A stretch of DNA of 64,000 nucleotides from Thalassobacillus sp. CUG 92003 (GCF_013618635.1 NZ_JABLSJ010000003.1:362835-426834), one strand, 5' to 3'; numbered from the stretch's first letter, positions 44,839 to 53,903 are shown. Numbers and translations are program-made. Notes: generated by a model not told the origin, from the letters alone.

Positions 44839-45037
44839 ATTCAAATAATATTGTATTTGATTAATTTTATTTGATTCTGGCCTGCTAAAGCCCTTTAAAT
44901 TAGGTTTCTAAACGAAAGTACATCATGCCAACGCTAATCTGAAATGAAAGTTTTCTCCCGACATCTTGCGTATTAGAAATTTATTCATGAAGCCCCCGTA
45001 TGGTTTGATAGACTTGGAAAAAAATCTAGCCTAGTCT

Positions 45038-45624
45038 TCATTTTAAAAAAATCATGATCTTCTCACGTTTCCCTTGGGCCACTTGTAATACAATCGGAAT
45101 CAAATGTGTTTCAGGACGATGGTCTTCCCCAATCCTGCCATCCGGATGAGCACCTGCCACATTAAAGTATCGAAGCACAACATGTTTAATCCCGCTTGTT
45201 CTGTACGGGTTTGTTGGTACAACCCGGTCGTCTTCTTGAATTGGTACTTGCTCTGGCTCACCATAAACGGCGGCTGTTGAAGAAAAAACTATCCGTTTCA
45301 CATCATGTCTTGCCATCGCTTTCAAAAGACAGGTGGCACCGTAAACGTTGTTATCATAATATTGTAAAGGGTCTTTTACACTCTCTCCGACAAGCGAGTC
45401 TGCTGCAAAGTGTATGACTGAGTGAATTTCGTTTTCTTGAAACACGCGATCGAGAAATGATGGATCACGCAAATCACCGTTAAAAAAGTGACCTCGTCCA
45501 AAATCGCCTCTTCATGTCCGTTTTGTAAATTATCCACTACGACCGCTTTTTCGTTGCGATCGAGAAGTTGAGCAACTGCATGGCTTCCAATATATCCTGC
45601 TCCTCCACATACTAGAACCGTCAT
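45038..45624 (-). pseudogene. galE: Broken galE (UDP-glucose 4-epimerase)
   Basis: The start is intact (TVLVCGGAGYIGSHAVAQLL, the NAD loop). A frameshift at a T6 run near 45490 moves the frame so that [14 protein letters not shown] follows in a different frame. The protein then continues to [14 protein letters not shown]. An internal deletion joins PTNPYRTS directly to [16 protein letters not shown], removing the catalytic YxxxK. The remainder ends prematurely at REKIMIFLK, where an intact GalE continues for over 100 residues. It cannot be active. Confidence 0.9.
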
Positions 45625-45758
45625 ACCCTCTCTCCTTCCAATCGTTTTGCTCCATTTCCGATTGCTACGACGTAAAAATCAACCTCAATGCCTGTCTTAT
45701 CCTTGTAACGTTCTCCAACATTATGAATAAATGAATCTACTTCATCTTTGTTCACAAT
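45621..45758 (-). pseudogene. galK: 3' end of galK (galactokinase)
   Basis: About 45 codons reading VNKDEVDSFIHNVGERYKDK and TGIEVDFYVVAIGNGAKRLE match the C-terminus of Bacillus galactokinase. The stop overlaps the galE start (ATGA), the natural galK-galE order. The rest of galK is missing and the fragment is fused at about 45759 to a response-regulator remnant. Confidence 0.75.
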
Positions 45759-46022
45759 ACTGATTGCATATCCTCCATCTTTGCACTAACCATCAGAATA
45801 GGAATCTGACTATTTTCCCGCACGTTTTTACAGAACTAAAGTCCATCCATGTTTGACCACATCATATCTAATATAATCCGGTCAAAAGAAGAGTGCTCAA
45901 ACATTTGAAAAGCCTCCACACCATCCCGAAGCTTTATCGATTACATACCCTTCGTTTTTCAAGTACACCTCTATTAATTCAGCAATTTGTTGATCATCAT
46001 CTATGGAACTAACACATACCAT
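45759..46022 (-). pseudogene. Truncated response-regulator receiver domain
   Basis: From an ATG at 46022 the frame reads VSSIDDDQQIAELIEVYLKN with the acidic DDD pocket. After a one-base shift near 45920 it continues GVEAFQMFEHSSFDRIILDM, with the phospho-acceptor aspartate. A stop follows, then NSQIPILMVSAKMED, and the sequence ends at the galK fragment. The output domain is absent. It resembles OmpR-type regulators such as the intact one at 53088. Confidence 0.75.
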
Positions 46023-46212
46023 GCCTCTATTGTAAACATAATCGACATTGACTCTTCCATATAAATTCCTCCTAATCATTTTTTTAAGACAAGACACAGT
46101 ATATATGAGAGTTCTAAAGTTCTTATAAAGAAGGAATAAAGGATTACTAAATTATTAAGAAGGAAAAACCTAAGATTGCCAATTACGTGAATCCCGGCGA
46201 GGGGATCAGTAA

Positions 46213-46377
46213 ATGGCCAAACTGAAAGTTATTTTGGACCCAGGACATGGTGGAAGAAATCCTAGAGCTGTAGGAAATAGTTTACAGGATTTTGAAATCA
46301 TTATTGATATGCGCCCTTTGTCAGAAAGCTGTTTACAAAACAATAAACAGTTGTTTAACAACTGTTTATTGTTTTGA
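46213..46377 (+). pseudogene. N-terminal fragment of an N-acetylmuramoyl-L-alanine amidase
   Basis: With a good GAGGGG ribosome binding site, the frame starts AKLKVILDPGHGGRNPRAVG, the zinc-binding opening of amidase_3 proteins. After about 33 residues it departs from the family and runs into a palindrome that supplies the stop. Only a fraction of the catalytic domain remains. Confidence 0.65.
46337..46375. repeat. Perfect 19-bp inverted repeat at the edge of the high-GC island
   Basis: The arm AAAACAATAAACAGTTGTT (46337-46355) and its exact complement (46357-46375) are separated by one base. The right arm ends in TTTT, so it could act as a terminator. The near-absent loop is more like a cruciform or a recombination or transposon-end site. 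It lies about 120 bases before the first foreign sequence. Confidence 0.55.
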
Positions 46378-46447
46378 ATAAGGGAGTTTAAAGGTAGTGG
46401 ATATACTTTGGTTAGGATTTTAAATTAATTCAAAAGGAGCAATTAAA

Positions 46448-46645
46448 ATGAACAATATCTTATTTATGCCTTTATTGACCATTCCCTCTGGGCATCATGA
46501 CGCTGCGTCCTTGCTCGACGACGTCTCCAGCGCGTTCCCAGCGGGGAAGTTCACGGCTGTGATAGGCCCGTCGGGCTCGGGCAAGTCGACGATTACAATA
46601 TGTAGTAATCAGGTTTGGAGGTGGAATCATGGGATTACCTTATAA
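46448..46645 (+). pseudogene. Truncated duplicate of the island's ABC ATPase start
   Basis: A native-looking ribosome binding site (AAAAGGAG) and leader (MNNILFMPLLTIPSGHHDA) run into high-GC ATPase sequence ([20 protein letters not shown] then Walker [10 protein letters not shown]). This then breaks off at about 46596 and ends in AT-rich sequence. The foreign part matches the full copy at about 46678-46831 but lacks the bases between two GCTCGACG repeats, as if a deletion had occurred between them. It cannot fold as an ATPase. Confidence 0.75.
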
Positions 46646-47405
46646 ACGGCAGTCCGGTAGCGCCCTGTTAGCCAACTCTGATGACGCTGCGGCCATGCTC
46701 GACGGCGCAGTTAAGCGATACGGCTCTGGCGAGTCAGCCGTCGTTGCGCTCGACGACGTCACCATCGCGTTCCCGGCGGGGAAGTTCACAGCTGTGATGG
46801 GGCCGTCGGGTTCGGGCAAGTCGACGATGATGCACTGCGCCGCCGGGCTGGATCAATTGACGTCGGGCCGCGCATTTGTCGGCAGCACCGATCTGTCGAC
46901 CCTTGACGACCGTGAGTTGACCAAACTGCGCCGAGAACGGATCGGGTTCGTGTTCCAGACGTTCAATCTCGTTGCGACCCTCACGGTCAAGGAGAACATC
47001 TGCCTGCCTTTAACGTTGTCGGGACGCCAGCCGAGCGATGGAATGCTCGATCAGGTCGTGTCGATGCTGAGCCTCGGTGATCGCATGCATCATCGGCCGG
47101 CGGAGCTTTCGGGCGGACAACAACAGCGCGTCGCCGTCGCCCGGGCGCTGGTCGCCCGGCCACAGGTGGTGTTCGCCGACGAGCCTACCGGCAACCTCGA
47201 CACCCGGTCCGGACAGGAAATCCTCGGGTACCTGCGATCAGCGGTCGACAAGCATCATCAGTCGATCGTGGTGGTCACGCACGATCCCAACGCCGCTGCC
47301 TGGGCGGACCACGTCGTGTTCGTCGTCGACGGCAGAGTGCACGACGTGATGGATAGCCCGTCGGCCGATACGGTGCTCGACGTCATGAAAGGGCTGGGAC
47401 GATGA
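46629..47405 (+). CDS. ABC transporter ATP-binding protein (MacB/LolD type) of actinobacterial origin
   Basis: A 258-residue ATPase. Walker A is GPSGSGKST (about 58-66), the Q-loop is in [20 protein letters not shown], the signature is [19 protein letters not shown], Walker B is [13 protein letters not shown] and the H-loop is [10 protein letters not shown]. The start is unusual. The ATG at 46629 has a strong GGAGGTG ribosome binding site and the first codons ([10 protein letters not shown]) are AT-rich, after which the GC-rich gene begins. A host start was therefore fused to the foreign gene. Its stop overlaps the permease start by four bases (ATGA). Confidence 0.93.
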   Translation: MGLPYKRQSGSALLANSDDAAAMLDGAVKRYGSGESAVVALDDVTIAFPAGKFTAVMGPSGSGKSTMMHCAAGLDQLTSGRAFVGSTDLSTLDDRELTKLRRERIGFVFQTFNLVATLTVKENICLPLTLSGRQPSDGMLDQVVSMLSLGDRMHHRPAELSGGQQQRVAVARALVARPQVVFADEPTGNLDTRSGQEILGYLRSAVDKHHQSIVVVTHDPNAAAWADHVVFVVDGRVHDVMDSPSADTVLDVMKGLGR

Positions 47406-49936
47406 GCCAGATGGTGCGGAGCGCGGTCCGAAGCGTGCTCGCGAGTCGGGGTCGGTTCCTGCTCACGGGCACGGCGATCGCGCTGTCGGTGGCGTTCCTC
47501 GTCGCAACGCTGGTGCTGTCCGACTCGATGCGCGGTCGAGCGGCCAGCGATATCGCCGAAGCGTTGGCCGGGACGGACGCCGTGGTGCAGGGCGTTTCCC
47601 TCGGTGAACCCGGCGGAGGACCGGGTGATCCTGTCAGGTCGGTTCGGCGATCACTGGATCCCGATATGACTGAGCGCGTGGCTGCGGTCGACGGCGTCGA
47701 GGAGGCCGCCTCGCAATGGAAAGGCTTCGCGAAGCTGGTCGTCGACGGATCGCCGGTCGGAACCGGCACAGCGAGCGACGTCGGTCGCAACTGGGTCGCC
47801 AACCCGGAGTTCAATCCGTTCCAGCTCGAGAGCGGGCGACCACCGACTGAGGTCGGAGAGGTCGTGATCGATCGCTCGCTCGCCGATGACGCAGGCGTGG
47901 CTCCGGGTGATGTCGTACAGGTCCTGACCGCGACGGGGATGCACGACGCGACCATCACCGGTATCGCAACGTTCGCGTCGGCGGACGCGGCACCGCTGGA
48001 GCGAACGGTTCTGTTGCCCGACGGAGCGGGGTCCGCCTGGCTCGACATGGCGGCGCCGACCGAGGTGCTCGTTGACATCGCGGAGGGTGCCGACCGCACC
48101 GAGGTGCTCGGCCAACTGTCGGCGCTGTCCGATGCCAAGGTCGTCGATGGATCCGACTACATCCGGACGATGCAGAACGCCGCGACGTCACCGCTGCAGT
48201 TCCTGAACGTGTTCCTCCTTGCCTTCGCCGTGGTCGCGGTTCTGATCGGCGTGACGATCATCTTCAACACGTTCACGCTCACCGTCGCCCGCCGCCGGCG
48301 GGAGTCGGGACTGCTGCGTGCGATCGGTGCGGAACGACGCCAAGTGCTCGGCGGAGTGGTGATTGAGGCGGCGTTCATCGGAACGATCGCCACGCTCGTC
48401 GGCCTCGTATGCGGGGTCGCGGGAGTGGGCGCGCTGCGCTGGGTCGTCGGACTCACCGGAATCAGCCTGATCACCGGGCCGTCGATCGTGAGCCCGACCT
48501 CGATCGCGATCGCCGCGACCGTCGGTATCGGCGCAACGATCCTCTCGGCATGGATCCCGGCTCGCCGCGCGGCGGCGACATCACCGATGGAGGCGCTGCG
48601 CGAGAGCGCGGCGGAACCCCGGGTCGTGAGCCGGGCAAGGACTGCAAGCGGACTCGTGCTCGCCGCGGCGGCGATCGTTGGCGGAGCTGTGGCTGTGGTG
48701 AGCTCGAACCCAGTATGGCTCATGCTCGCTGCTGCCATTATCCCGGCGCTCGTGCTGTGCGGCCCAGCGATCGTGATAGCTTCAGCACGTTGGAGCTCTC
48801 CGGCGGCCCGCCGCGCCGCCGGTGTTTCTGGCTCAATCGCAGCGGGCAACTTGGCTGCGAGCCCCCGTCGATCGGCATCGACGGCCCTCGCGATCATGCT
48901 CGGAACCGCGATGGTGACGATGTTCGCGATGTTCGCGAGCTCATTAACGAGCGCGGTGGGAACGGACGTTCATGACGGGCTGCAGGCGGACCTGGTGGTC
49001 ACGTCGGCGACCCCCGACTTCTCGACGATCGACCCCACCCTGGCCGGTCGGATAGCAGAACAGCCCGACGTAGACGCGGTAACTGCGCTGAAGAAAACCG
49101 AAGGAATCGTGGAAGAGAAAGCCCAGGCGATCGGCGGCATTGATCCGACGGCCCTGCCCACTATGTTCGACCTCGACCCGATTGCTGGCGACCTCGCCGA
49201 TCTAAGCTCGGGAGGCGTGGCCGTGGTCGGTGACGACCCGTCGCTGCTTGGCGAAACCCTGGAGATCGAGTTCGAACGATCGACCATTGAAGCGCCGATC
49301 GTTGCCGTGGTCGCGAGGAGCACTGGTGGTTTCGAAGCCCCTGCCTACTTCGTCGACGCGGCGACACTCGAAGCCTCGGTCGGTCGTCTGCTCGATGCAC
49401 AGGTGTTCGTCGACCTCGCTGACGGAGCGGTGGCGGACGCCGAGGAAGACGTAAGTGCCCTGGTCCGAGATACGCCCGGGTCGTTCCTGGCGACCCGGGA
49501 AGAACACGTCGCCAGCAGCGGGAGCGAGATCGCTAAGTTCGGGAACTTCATCGACGGGATGCTCATTCTGGCGAGCTTCATCGCGCTTCTTGGAATTGCC
49601 AACACCACGGCGCTCGCGATCAATGAACGCTCTGGAGAGATTGGGCTGCTAAGAGCGGTCGGGGCGTCTCGGCGGGAGCTGCGTCGCATCGTGCAGCTCG
49701 AGGTGGCAATCCTGTCGTTCGTTGCAGCATCGATCGGTATCGCCGTCGGAGCCGGCTACGGCTGGGCGATGATCGATGTTACTGGAGGCGCGGAGATCCC
49801 GGCCGTCATCGTACCCTGGCTCCGTCTGGCAGTGACGCTAATCGTCGCAGTCGCAGCGGGCGTGCTCGCTGCAGCGTGGCCCGCTTTCCGGGTCTCCCGG
49901 GTACCTGTACTCAAGCTGGTGAGCGGAGACAGCTGA
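47402..49936 (+). CDS. FtsX/MacB-type ABC permease of actinobacterial origin
   Basis: An 844-residue membrane protein with two FtsX-type modules. After a first helix near residues 15-40 comes a large extracellular domain, then three helices (TIIFNTFTLTVARRRRESGL leads into the first). The pattern repeats in the second half (MLGTAMVTMFAMFASSLTSA, then an extracellular domain, then IDGMLILASFIALLGIANTT and SGEIGLLRAVGASRRELRRI). The LLRAIGA/LLRAVGA motifs are family hallmarks. Such permeases in actinobacteria export lipids, peptides or drugs or act mechanically. The full frame is open, so selection for function is likely even in the new host. Confidence 0.93.
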   Translation: MSQMVRSAVRSVLASRGRFLLTGTAIALSVAFLVATLVLSDSMRGRAASDIAEALAGTDAVVQGVSLGEPGGGPGDPVRSVRRSLDPDMTERVAAVDGVEEAASQWKGFAKLVVDGSPVGTGTASDVGRNWVANPEFNPFQLESGRPPTEVGEVVIDRSLADDAGVAPGDVVQVLTATGMHDATITGIATFASADAAPLERTVLLPDGAGSAWLDMAAPTEVLVDIAEGADRTEVLGQLSALSDAKVVDGSDYIRTMQNAATSPLQFLNVFLLAFAVVAVLIGVTIIFNTFTLTVARRRRESGLLRAIGAERRQVLGGVVIEAAFIGTIATLVGLVCGVAGVGALRWVVGLTGISLITGPSIVSPTSIAIAATVGIGATILSAWIPARRAAATSPMEALRESAAEPRVVSRARTASGLVLAAAAIVGGAVAVVSSNPVWLMLAAAIIPALVLCGPAIVIASARWSSPAARRAAGVSGSIAAGNLAASPRRSASTALAIMLGTAMVTMFAMFASSLTSAVGTDVHDGLQADLVVTSATPDFSTIDPTLAGRIAEQPDVDAVTALKKTEGIVEEKAQAIGGIDPTALPTMFDLDPIAGDLADLSSGGVAVVGDDPSLLGETLEIEFERSTIEAPIVAVVARSTGGFEAPAYFVDAATLEASVGRLLDAQVFVDLADGAVADAEEDVSALVRDTPGSFLATREEHVASSGSEIAKFGNFIDGMLILASFIALLGIANTTALAINERSGEIGLLRAVGASRRELRRIVQLEVAILSFVAASIGIAVGAGYGWAMIDVTGGAEIPAVIVPWLRLAVTLIVAVAAGVLAAAWPAFRVSRVPVLKLVSGDS

Positions 49937-49949
49937 TGCGAAGGTCGCT

Positions 49950-49975
49950 GCACCTGGGCCGGAGCGGCCCAGGTG
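49950..49975 (+). terminator. GC-rich hairpin after the foreign permease
   Basis: GCACCTGGGCC pairs with GGCCCAGGTGC around a short loop, 14 bases after the permease stop. It has no U-run, like many actinobacterial terminators. It lies inside the foreign segment, and the host-type glycosyltransferase starts 68 bases later. Confidence 0.6.
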
Positions 49976-50042
49976 CGGTCCCGGTGCATGCGGTTGACGT
50001 GCTCGGCTTTTATCGCGTTCGGAAAAAAGGGGTGCTGAATAT

Positions 50043-51197
50043 ATGCAAAAAAAGGTATTAATCATTTCTTCTGATAATACAGGACATGGACATAAGAGTA
50101 TAACTGAATCTTTGTGCGAAAAGATTGGTGTTAATAGTGATGAGGTAAAAACACATGTAGTTGACGGGTTTTCACTTGGCGGTAAACTTCTATCTTTAAT
50201 TGGAAGTTCTTATGGACCAATAACCCGAACCTCTGGATTCTTATGGAAAATAGTTTGGAAATTAACAGCAATAAAAGCATCTTTGGTAAACAATTTTATC
50301 GAATTACAAATTAAAAGAAATTTTTTACAGCTTATTGAGGAAGTTGAACCGGATGTGATTTTATCGGTCCATCCTAACTTTAATGGATCAATTCTCAATA
50401 TTTTAGAAAAGCAAAAAATTAAAATACCTTTTCTAACGTTAATTGCAGACTTAGTAAATATTTATCCATTGTGGGCAGACCGGAGAGCAGATTATATTTT
50501 AAGCCCTACGGAAGAAGCAAAAGAGAAATGTTTGGAGTTTGGGGTGCCTAAGGAGAAAATAGCTGTTTTAGGGTTTCCTGTACGTTCTCGTTTCTTTGCC
50601 AATGATAAAAATGTGCAGGTTGCACAAGACCAAAAACCCCCTCTTAAATGCTTAATTATGAGCGGTGGTGAAGGGGTCGGCAATATGAAAAGGATTGCTG
50701 AAAATATGTTAGATAATTTTGATTGTAGGGTGAAAATTATTGCAGGAAGAAATGAAAAATTAAAGGCTGAATTAGAGGAAACGCTGAGTAGATATGGTGA
50801 AAAAGTTGAGATCTATGGTTTTACGAAAAATATTCAAGATTTAATGTTTGCATCCGATATTGCTCTTACAAGAGGTAGTCCAAACATTATGTTTGAAGCC
50901 GTAGCGTCAAACACTCCACTTATCATTACTGGTGCTTTACCTGGTCAAGAAGAAGACAACCCTGCATTTGCTCAAAAGCTAAATCTTGGCGTAGTATGCA
51001 ACGATATAAATAATATTAAACCGATTATTGAAGATTTATTAAAAAATGATGGTTATAAGTTGAACAGCATTAAAAGATCACAAAAAGCGTTCATCAATGA
51101 TCATGCAGCAGAGGATATTTTACAGTTTATTTTAGAAACTGTAAAACTTTATTATCAGGAAGAGACAAATGATGACGTTAGTCTTTCGTACAATTAA
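50043..51197 (+). CDS. MGDG-synthase/UgtP-like glycosyltransferase
   Basis: A 384-residue GT28-type enzyme. The N-terminal MGDG-synthase-like domain begins ISSDNTGHGHKSITESL (the glycine/histidine acceptor-site motif) and includes DVILSVHPNFNGSILN. The C-terminal sugar-nucleotide domain has MSGGEGVGNMKRIAEN and LTRGSPNIMFEAVASNTP. Relatives add glucose or galactose to diacylglycerol or to related lipid acceptors at the membrane. Base composition is AT-rich like the host, so it is not part of the GC-rich insert. AAGGGGTG precedes the ATG. Co-transcription with the foreign transporter is possible but interrupted by the GC hairpin. Confidence 0.85.
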   Translation: MQKKVLIISSDNTGHGHKSITESLCEKIGVNSDEVKTHVVDGFSLGGKLLSLIGSSYGPITRTSGFLWKIVWKLTAIKASLVNNFIELQIKRNFLQLIEEVEPDVILSVHPNFNGSILNILEKQKIKIPFLTLIADLVNIYPLWADRRADYILSPTEEAKEKCLEFGVPKEKIAVLGFPVRSRFFANDKNVQVAQDQKPPLKCLIMSGGEGVGNMKRIAENMLDNFDCRVKIIAGRNEKLKAELEETLSRYGEKVEIYGFTKNIQDLMFASDIALTRGSPNIMFEAVASNTPLIITGALPGQEEDNPAFAQKLNLGVVCNDINNIKPIIEDLLKNDGYKLNSIKRSQKAFINDHAAEDILQFILETVKLYYQEETNDDVSLSYN

Positions 51198-51222
51198 TAA
51201 TCTATTTAACTGGCATACATGG

Positions 51223-51269
51223 CAGTATTCCAAGTAAGGAAAAGCTTATTTGGAATACTGTTTTTTTTA
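51223..51269 (+). terminator. Rho-independent terminator of the glycosyltransferase
   Basis: CAGTATTCCA pairs with TGGAATACTG, followed by TTTTTTTTAT, 26 bases after the stop codon. Confidence 0.85.
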
Positions 51270-51597
51270 TTACGGTCCTGGTTCCTCACCCGGACATTCG
51301 TGACGGACTGCGTATTGTAAACGGCTTTAACATTTGTAACCCTGGGGTGAGGAATTAATGATTGATGACCTTTTGGAGTTTGTACCAGTCATTTTATGGA
51401 AAAAATAGGTGAAGAAATATCATTTAGAAAACATATGGATCTACGCTTTCCTAAAAAAGGTCTAATTAAGTGAAGCCGCATAAGAATAAATTACTTTTCG
51501 TTGATTTTAAAGGAGTCACTTTAGTTTAAAAACTGTTTAAGTTTTAAAATAAAGGAGTTTAAAAATAACCGATAAACTAATTAGAGGATATATCCCT
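51270..51597. other. Intergenic region with a long-loop inverted repeat
   Basis: About 330 bases. TTCCTCACCC near 51285 and GGGTGAGGAA near 51345 form a 10-bp inverted repeat around a loop of about 50 bases. A stretch reading DDLLEFVPVILWKK, then after a stop GEEISFRKHMDLRFPKKG, may be decayed coding sequence. No intact gene. Confidence 0.3.
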
Positions 51598-51729
51598 ATG
51601 ATTATTAATAAATTGTTGCTGACAAATTATATTAAGGATGAACCTAATGAAATTGAGAAGCCTAGGGATTTAAAAGATAGGTTCGGTAAAGATGGATTAC
51701 ATGAGCTTGAGGAAATATACGGAAAGTAG
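51598..51729 (+). CDS. Small hypothetical protein or gene fragment
   Basis: A 43-residue frame, MIINKLLLTNYIKDEPNEIE followed by KPRDLKDRFGKDGLHELEEI, with a modest GAGGA ribosome binding site. It has charged helical character and no known domain. It ends 50 bases before the histidine kinase. It could be a leader peptide, a small protein or a decayed C-terminus. Confidence 0.3.
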   Translation: MIINKLLLTNYIKDEPNEIEKPRDLKDRFGKDGLHELEEIYGK

Positions 51730-51778
51730 TACGTGTTTCGTAATGTAAAGGATGATATGACAATGAGGTGTAAGAGTT

Positions 51779-53110
51779 TTGACTATAAAACTTCGCTTAT
51801 TCTTATCTAATGCATTAATAATTATAATTTTATTAATTGCTTTCCAATTTGAAGAGTTGATAGAAAAGGATGACTTAGAGCTAATACTTAGTGATGTTGA
51901 GCAGATGGACATACTAGACAAAAGCGAAGCTATTGCTTTTGCTATATATAAAGATGAAAATATCTTATACGACATAGGAGGTTTTCAGGAAAATGAACTT
52001 TTTGATATAGCTAATGATCAAGAATCTCGCCATCATTTTACTAAGGATAATAGCGCCCTATATTCGATAAATAGTGGGGACTATCGACTTTATTTATCTT
52101 ATGAATACGGTGGTGAAGAAAATAACATTGAAGGTTATAACTCCCCTTTTCCTTGGGATATTGTAATAATGGTGCTTATTTTATTTGTTGCAATCTGGCT
52201 GTTAAACAGGATGGTGTTCAAGAGTATTGCTGTTCCTTTGGATATTCTTGTTGATGGAGTGCGTGAAATTCGTGATGGAAACCTTAACTACCGTCTTCGA
52301 TACAATAGAAAAGATGAATTTTTAAGTGTCTGTGAGGATTTTAATGAAATGGCTGGGCAGTTACAAGGATTAATAGAAGCAAAAAAGAAAGATGATGCAA
52401 ATAGGAGAGAATTAATGGCTGGAATTTCACATGATTTGCGTTCACCACTTACATCCATTAAAGCATATGTGGAAGGTCTAGAAAAAGGTGTAGCTTCAAA
52501 TCCCGAGATGAAAAAGGAATATTTAAGGAGAATAACTGAAAAGACCGGTGACTTAAATCATGTTGTCAATCAACTTTTTTTGTTCTCAAAATTGGATACA
52601 GGTGATTTCCCTCTTTCAATAGAAACCCTTGACATAGGTAAGTTGCTAAAGGACTATGAACAAAATATCACAACAGAGTATAATGAGCGAGGGTTGGAAA
52701 CAACCTTTTTAAATTTTGCGGAAAATGTTTTCGTAAAAGTTGACTCTGTTCAAATACGAAATGTTTTCACAAATATTATTGAGAATTCTTTAAAATACGG
52801 AAACCAAGAACATAACTCACTCACTATAGAATGTATTCCAAGGGGAGAAGAAGTAACAATCACATTTCAAGATAATGGACCAGGTGTGCCCGAAGACAAG
52901 CTTAAAAATTTATTTAATGTTTTTTATAGAACAGATGCAGCTAGACAGAACCCTGGCCAGGGGAGTGGACTGGGTCTCGCCATTTCACATAAAATCATAG
53001 AGAGATTTGGAGGTACTATTTCTGCAAAAAGTCCTTCTAATAGTGGTTTGATCATAACCATTGCTCTCCCTATAGTTGGAGGTAAAAATGAAACGGATTC
53101 TTATAATTGA
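51779..53110 (+). CDS. Membrane sensor histidine kinase (HisKA type)
   Basis: A 443-residue kinase. Transmembrane helices lie at about 7-23 and 126-147, enclosing a 100-residue extracellular sensor. A HAMP linker follows (about 148-200), then HisKA with the phospho-acceptor His218 in GISHDLRSPLTSIKAY, then the ATPase domain with N box IIENSLKYGN, DNGPGVPEDK and GSGLGLAISHKI. The start is TTG at 51779 after GAGGTG at 8 bases. It overlaps the response regulator gene, so the pair is coupled. A VanS-like subgroup is plausible but unproven. Confidence 0.9.
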   Translation: MTIKLRLFLSNALIIIILLIAFQFEELIEKDDLELILSDVEQMDILDKSEAIAFAIYKDENILYDIGGFQENELFDIANDQESRHHFTKDNSALYSINSGDYRLYLSYEYGGEENNIEGYNSPFPWDIVIMVLILFVAIWLLNRMVFKSIAVPLDILVDGVREIRDGNLNYRLRYNRKDEFLSVCEDFNEMAGQLQGLIEAKKKDDANRRELMAGISHDLRSPLTSIKAYVEGLEKGVASNPEMKKEYLRRITEKTGDLNHVVNQLFLFSKLDTGDFPLSIETLDIGKLLKDYEQNITTEYNERGLETTFLNFAENVFVKVDSVQIRNVFTNIIENSLKYGNQEHNSLTIECIPRGEEVTITFQDNGPGVPEDKLKNLFNVFYRTDAARQNPGQGSGLGLAISHKIIERFGGTISAKSPSNSGLIITIALPIVGGKNETDSYN

Positions 53111-53783
53111 AGATGACTATGCAATAGCTGAAATAGAGAAGGATTTTCTTGTAATTGATGGTTATGAAGTAGATATTGTAGAAGATGGAAAAAAGGGGCA
53201 GGAGGACGCTTTGTCAGGTAAATATGATTTAATACTGCTAGACCTAATGTTACCTAACATGGATGGAATCGAAATCATAAGGAGAATTAGAGATCATTTA
53301 AATATTCCAATATTAATGGTAACTGCTAAAACTGAGGATATAGATAAAATTAAAGGATTGGGCTTAGGTGCAGACGACTACATTACCAAACCTTTTTCTC
53401 CAACAGAACTTGTAGCTAGGGTGAAAGCAAACTTGGCGCAATATGAAAGAATATTATCGGAAGAACCTCAACTGTCAATTCCTAAAGACATTGTTTATGG
53501 GCGCCTTCGTATAAATACACAATCACGACGGGTCTATAAAGATAACGAAGAAATATTTATTAAGAACAAAGAATATGAGTTGTTATATTTCCTAGCCACA
53601 AACCCAGAGACAGTCTTCACTAGAGAAGAATTATATACACGTATATGGGGACTAGATGCCTATGGTGACAGTAGAACAGTTTCTGTCCACATAAATCGGT
53701 TAAGAGAAAAAATTGAAACAGACCCCTCTAACCCCAATCATCTACAAACTGTTTGGGGAGCCGGTTATCGTTTTCAGCCATAG
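53088..53783 (+). CDS. OmpR-family response regulator
   Basis: A 231-residue regulator. The receiver has the acidic pair in IIEDDYAIAE, phospho-acceptor Asp52 in LILLDLMLPNMDG, and the conserved Lys in VTAKTED. The C-terminal winged helix is seen in KEYELLYFLATNPETVFTRE and SRTVSVHINRLREKIE with the wing VWGAGYRF. I chose the ATG at 53088 because GGAGGT lies just upstream, inside the end of the kinase gene. In most such operons the regulator comes first; here the kinase does. Confidence 0.93.
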   Translation: MKRILIIEDDYAIAEIEKDFLVIDGYEVDIVEDGKKGQEDALSGKYDLILLDLMLPNMDGIEIIRRIRDHLNIPILMVTAKTEDIDKIKGLGLGADDYITKPFSPTELVARVKANLAQYERILSEEPQLSIPKDIVYGRLRINTQSRRVYKDNEEIFIKNKEYELLYFLATNPETVFTREELYTRIWGLDAYGDSRTVSVHINRLREKIETDPSNPNHLQTVWGAGYRFQP

Positions 53784-53903
53784 ATTATTCTGAACAATCT
53801 AGCAAAAAGTAGAATGCGTTTCTTAAAAATGAAATTACACAACATTTACGAAAAGAGATCAGAAATAGAAGAGCTTACTTTAGTGGACTAAAAATTACAG
53901 AGG

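Larger units (their letters stand above)
46490..50020 (+). mobile_element. High-GC island of actinobacterial character
   Basis: The base composition changes abruptly from AT-rich to strongly GC-rich at about 46490, drops back for about 80 bases at 46597-46675, and then stays GC-rich to about 50020. Codons end overwhelmingly in G or C, unlike every other gene in the window. It contains one ATPase gene, one permease gene and a GC-rich hairpin, plus the partial duplicate. No integrase or transposase is visible, so the way it arrived is unknown. Confidence 0.8.

Noticed and set aside
47383..49989. Long reverse-strand frames inside the high-GC permease region
   Set aside because: GC-rich DNA lacks stop codons, so long antisense frames arise by chance. 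They have arginine/serine/proline-rich composition, no ribosome binding sites and no family motifs.
46490..50020. Composite transposon or prophage
   Set aside because: No transposase, integrase, phage structural gene or flanking direct repeat could be found, so I call it only an island of foreign composition.
51779..53783. Assignment of the two-component pair as VanRS or BceRS
   Set aside because: The kinase has a 100-residue extracellular domain, unlike BceS, and no van or bce genes are adjacent, so I left it unnamed.
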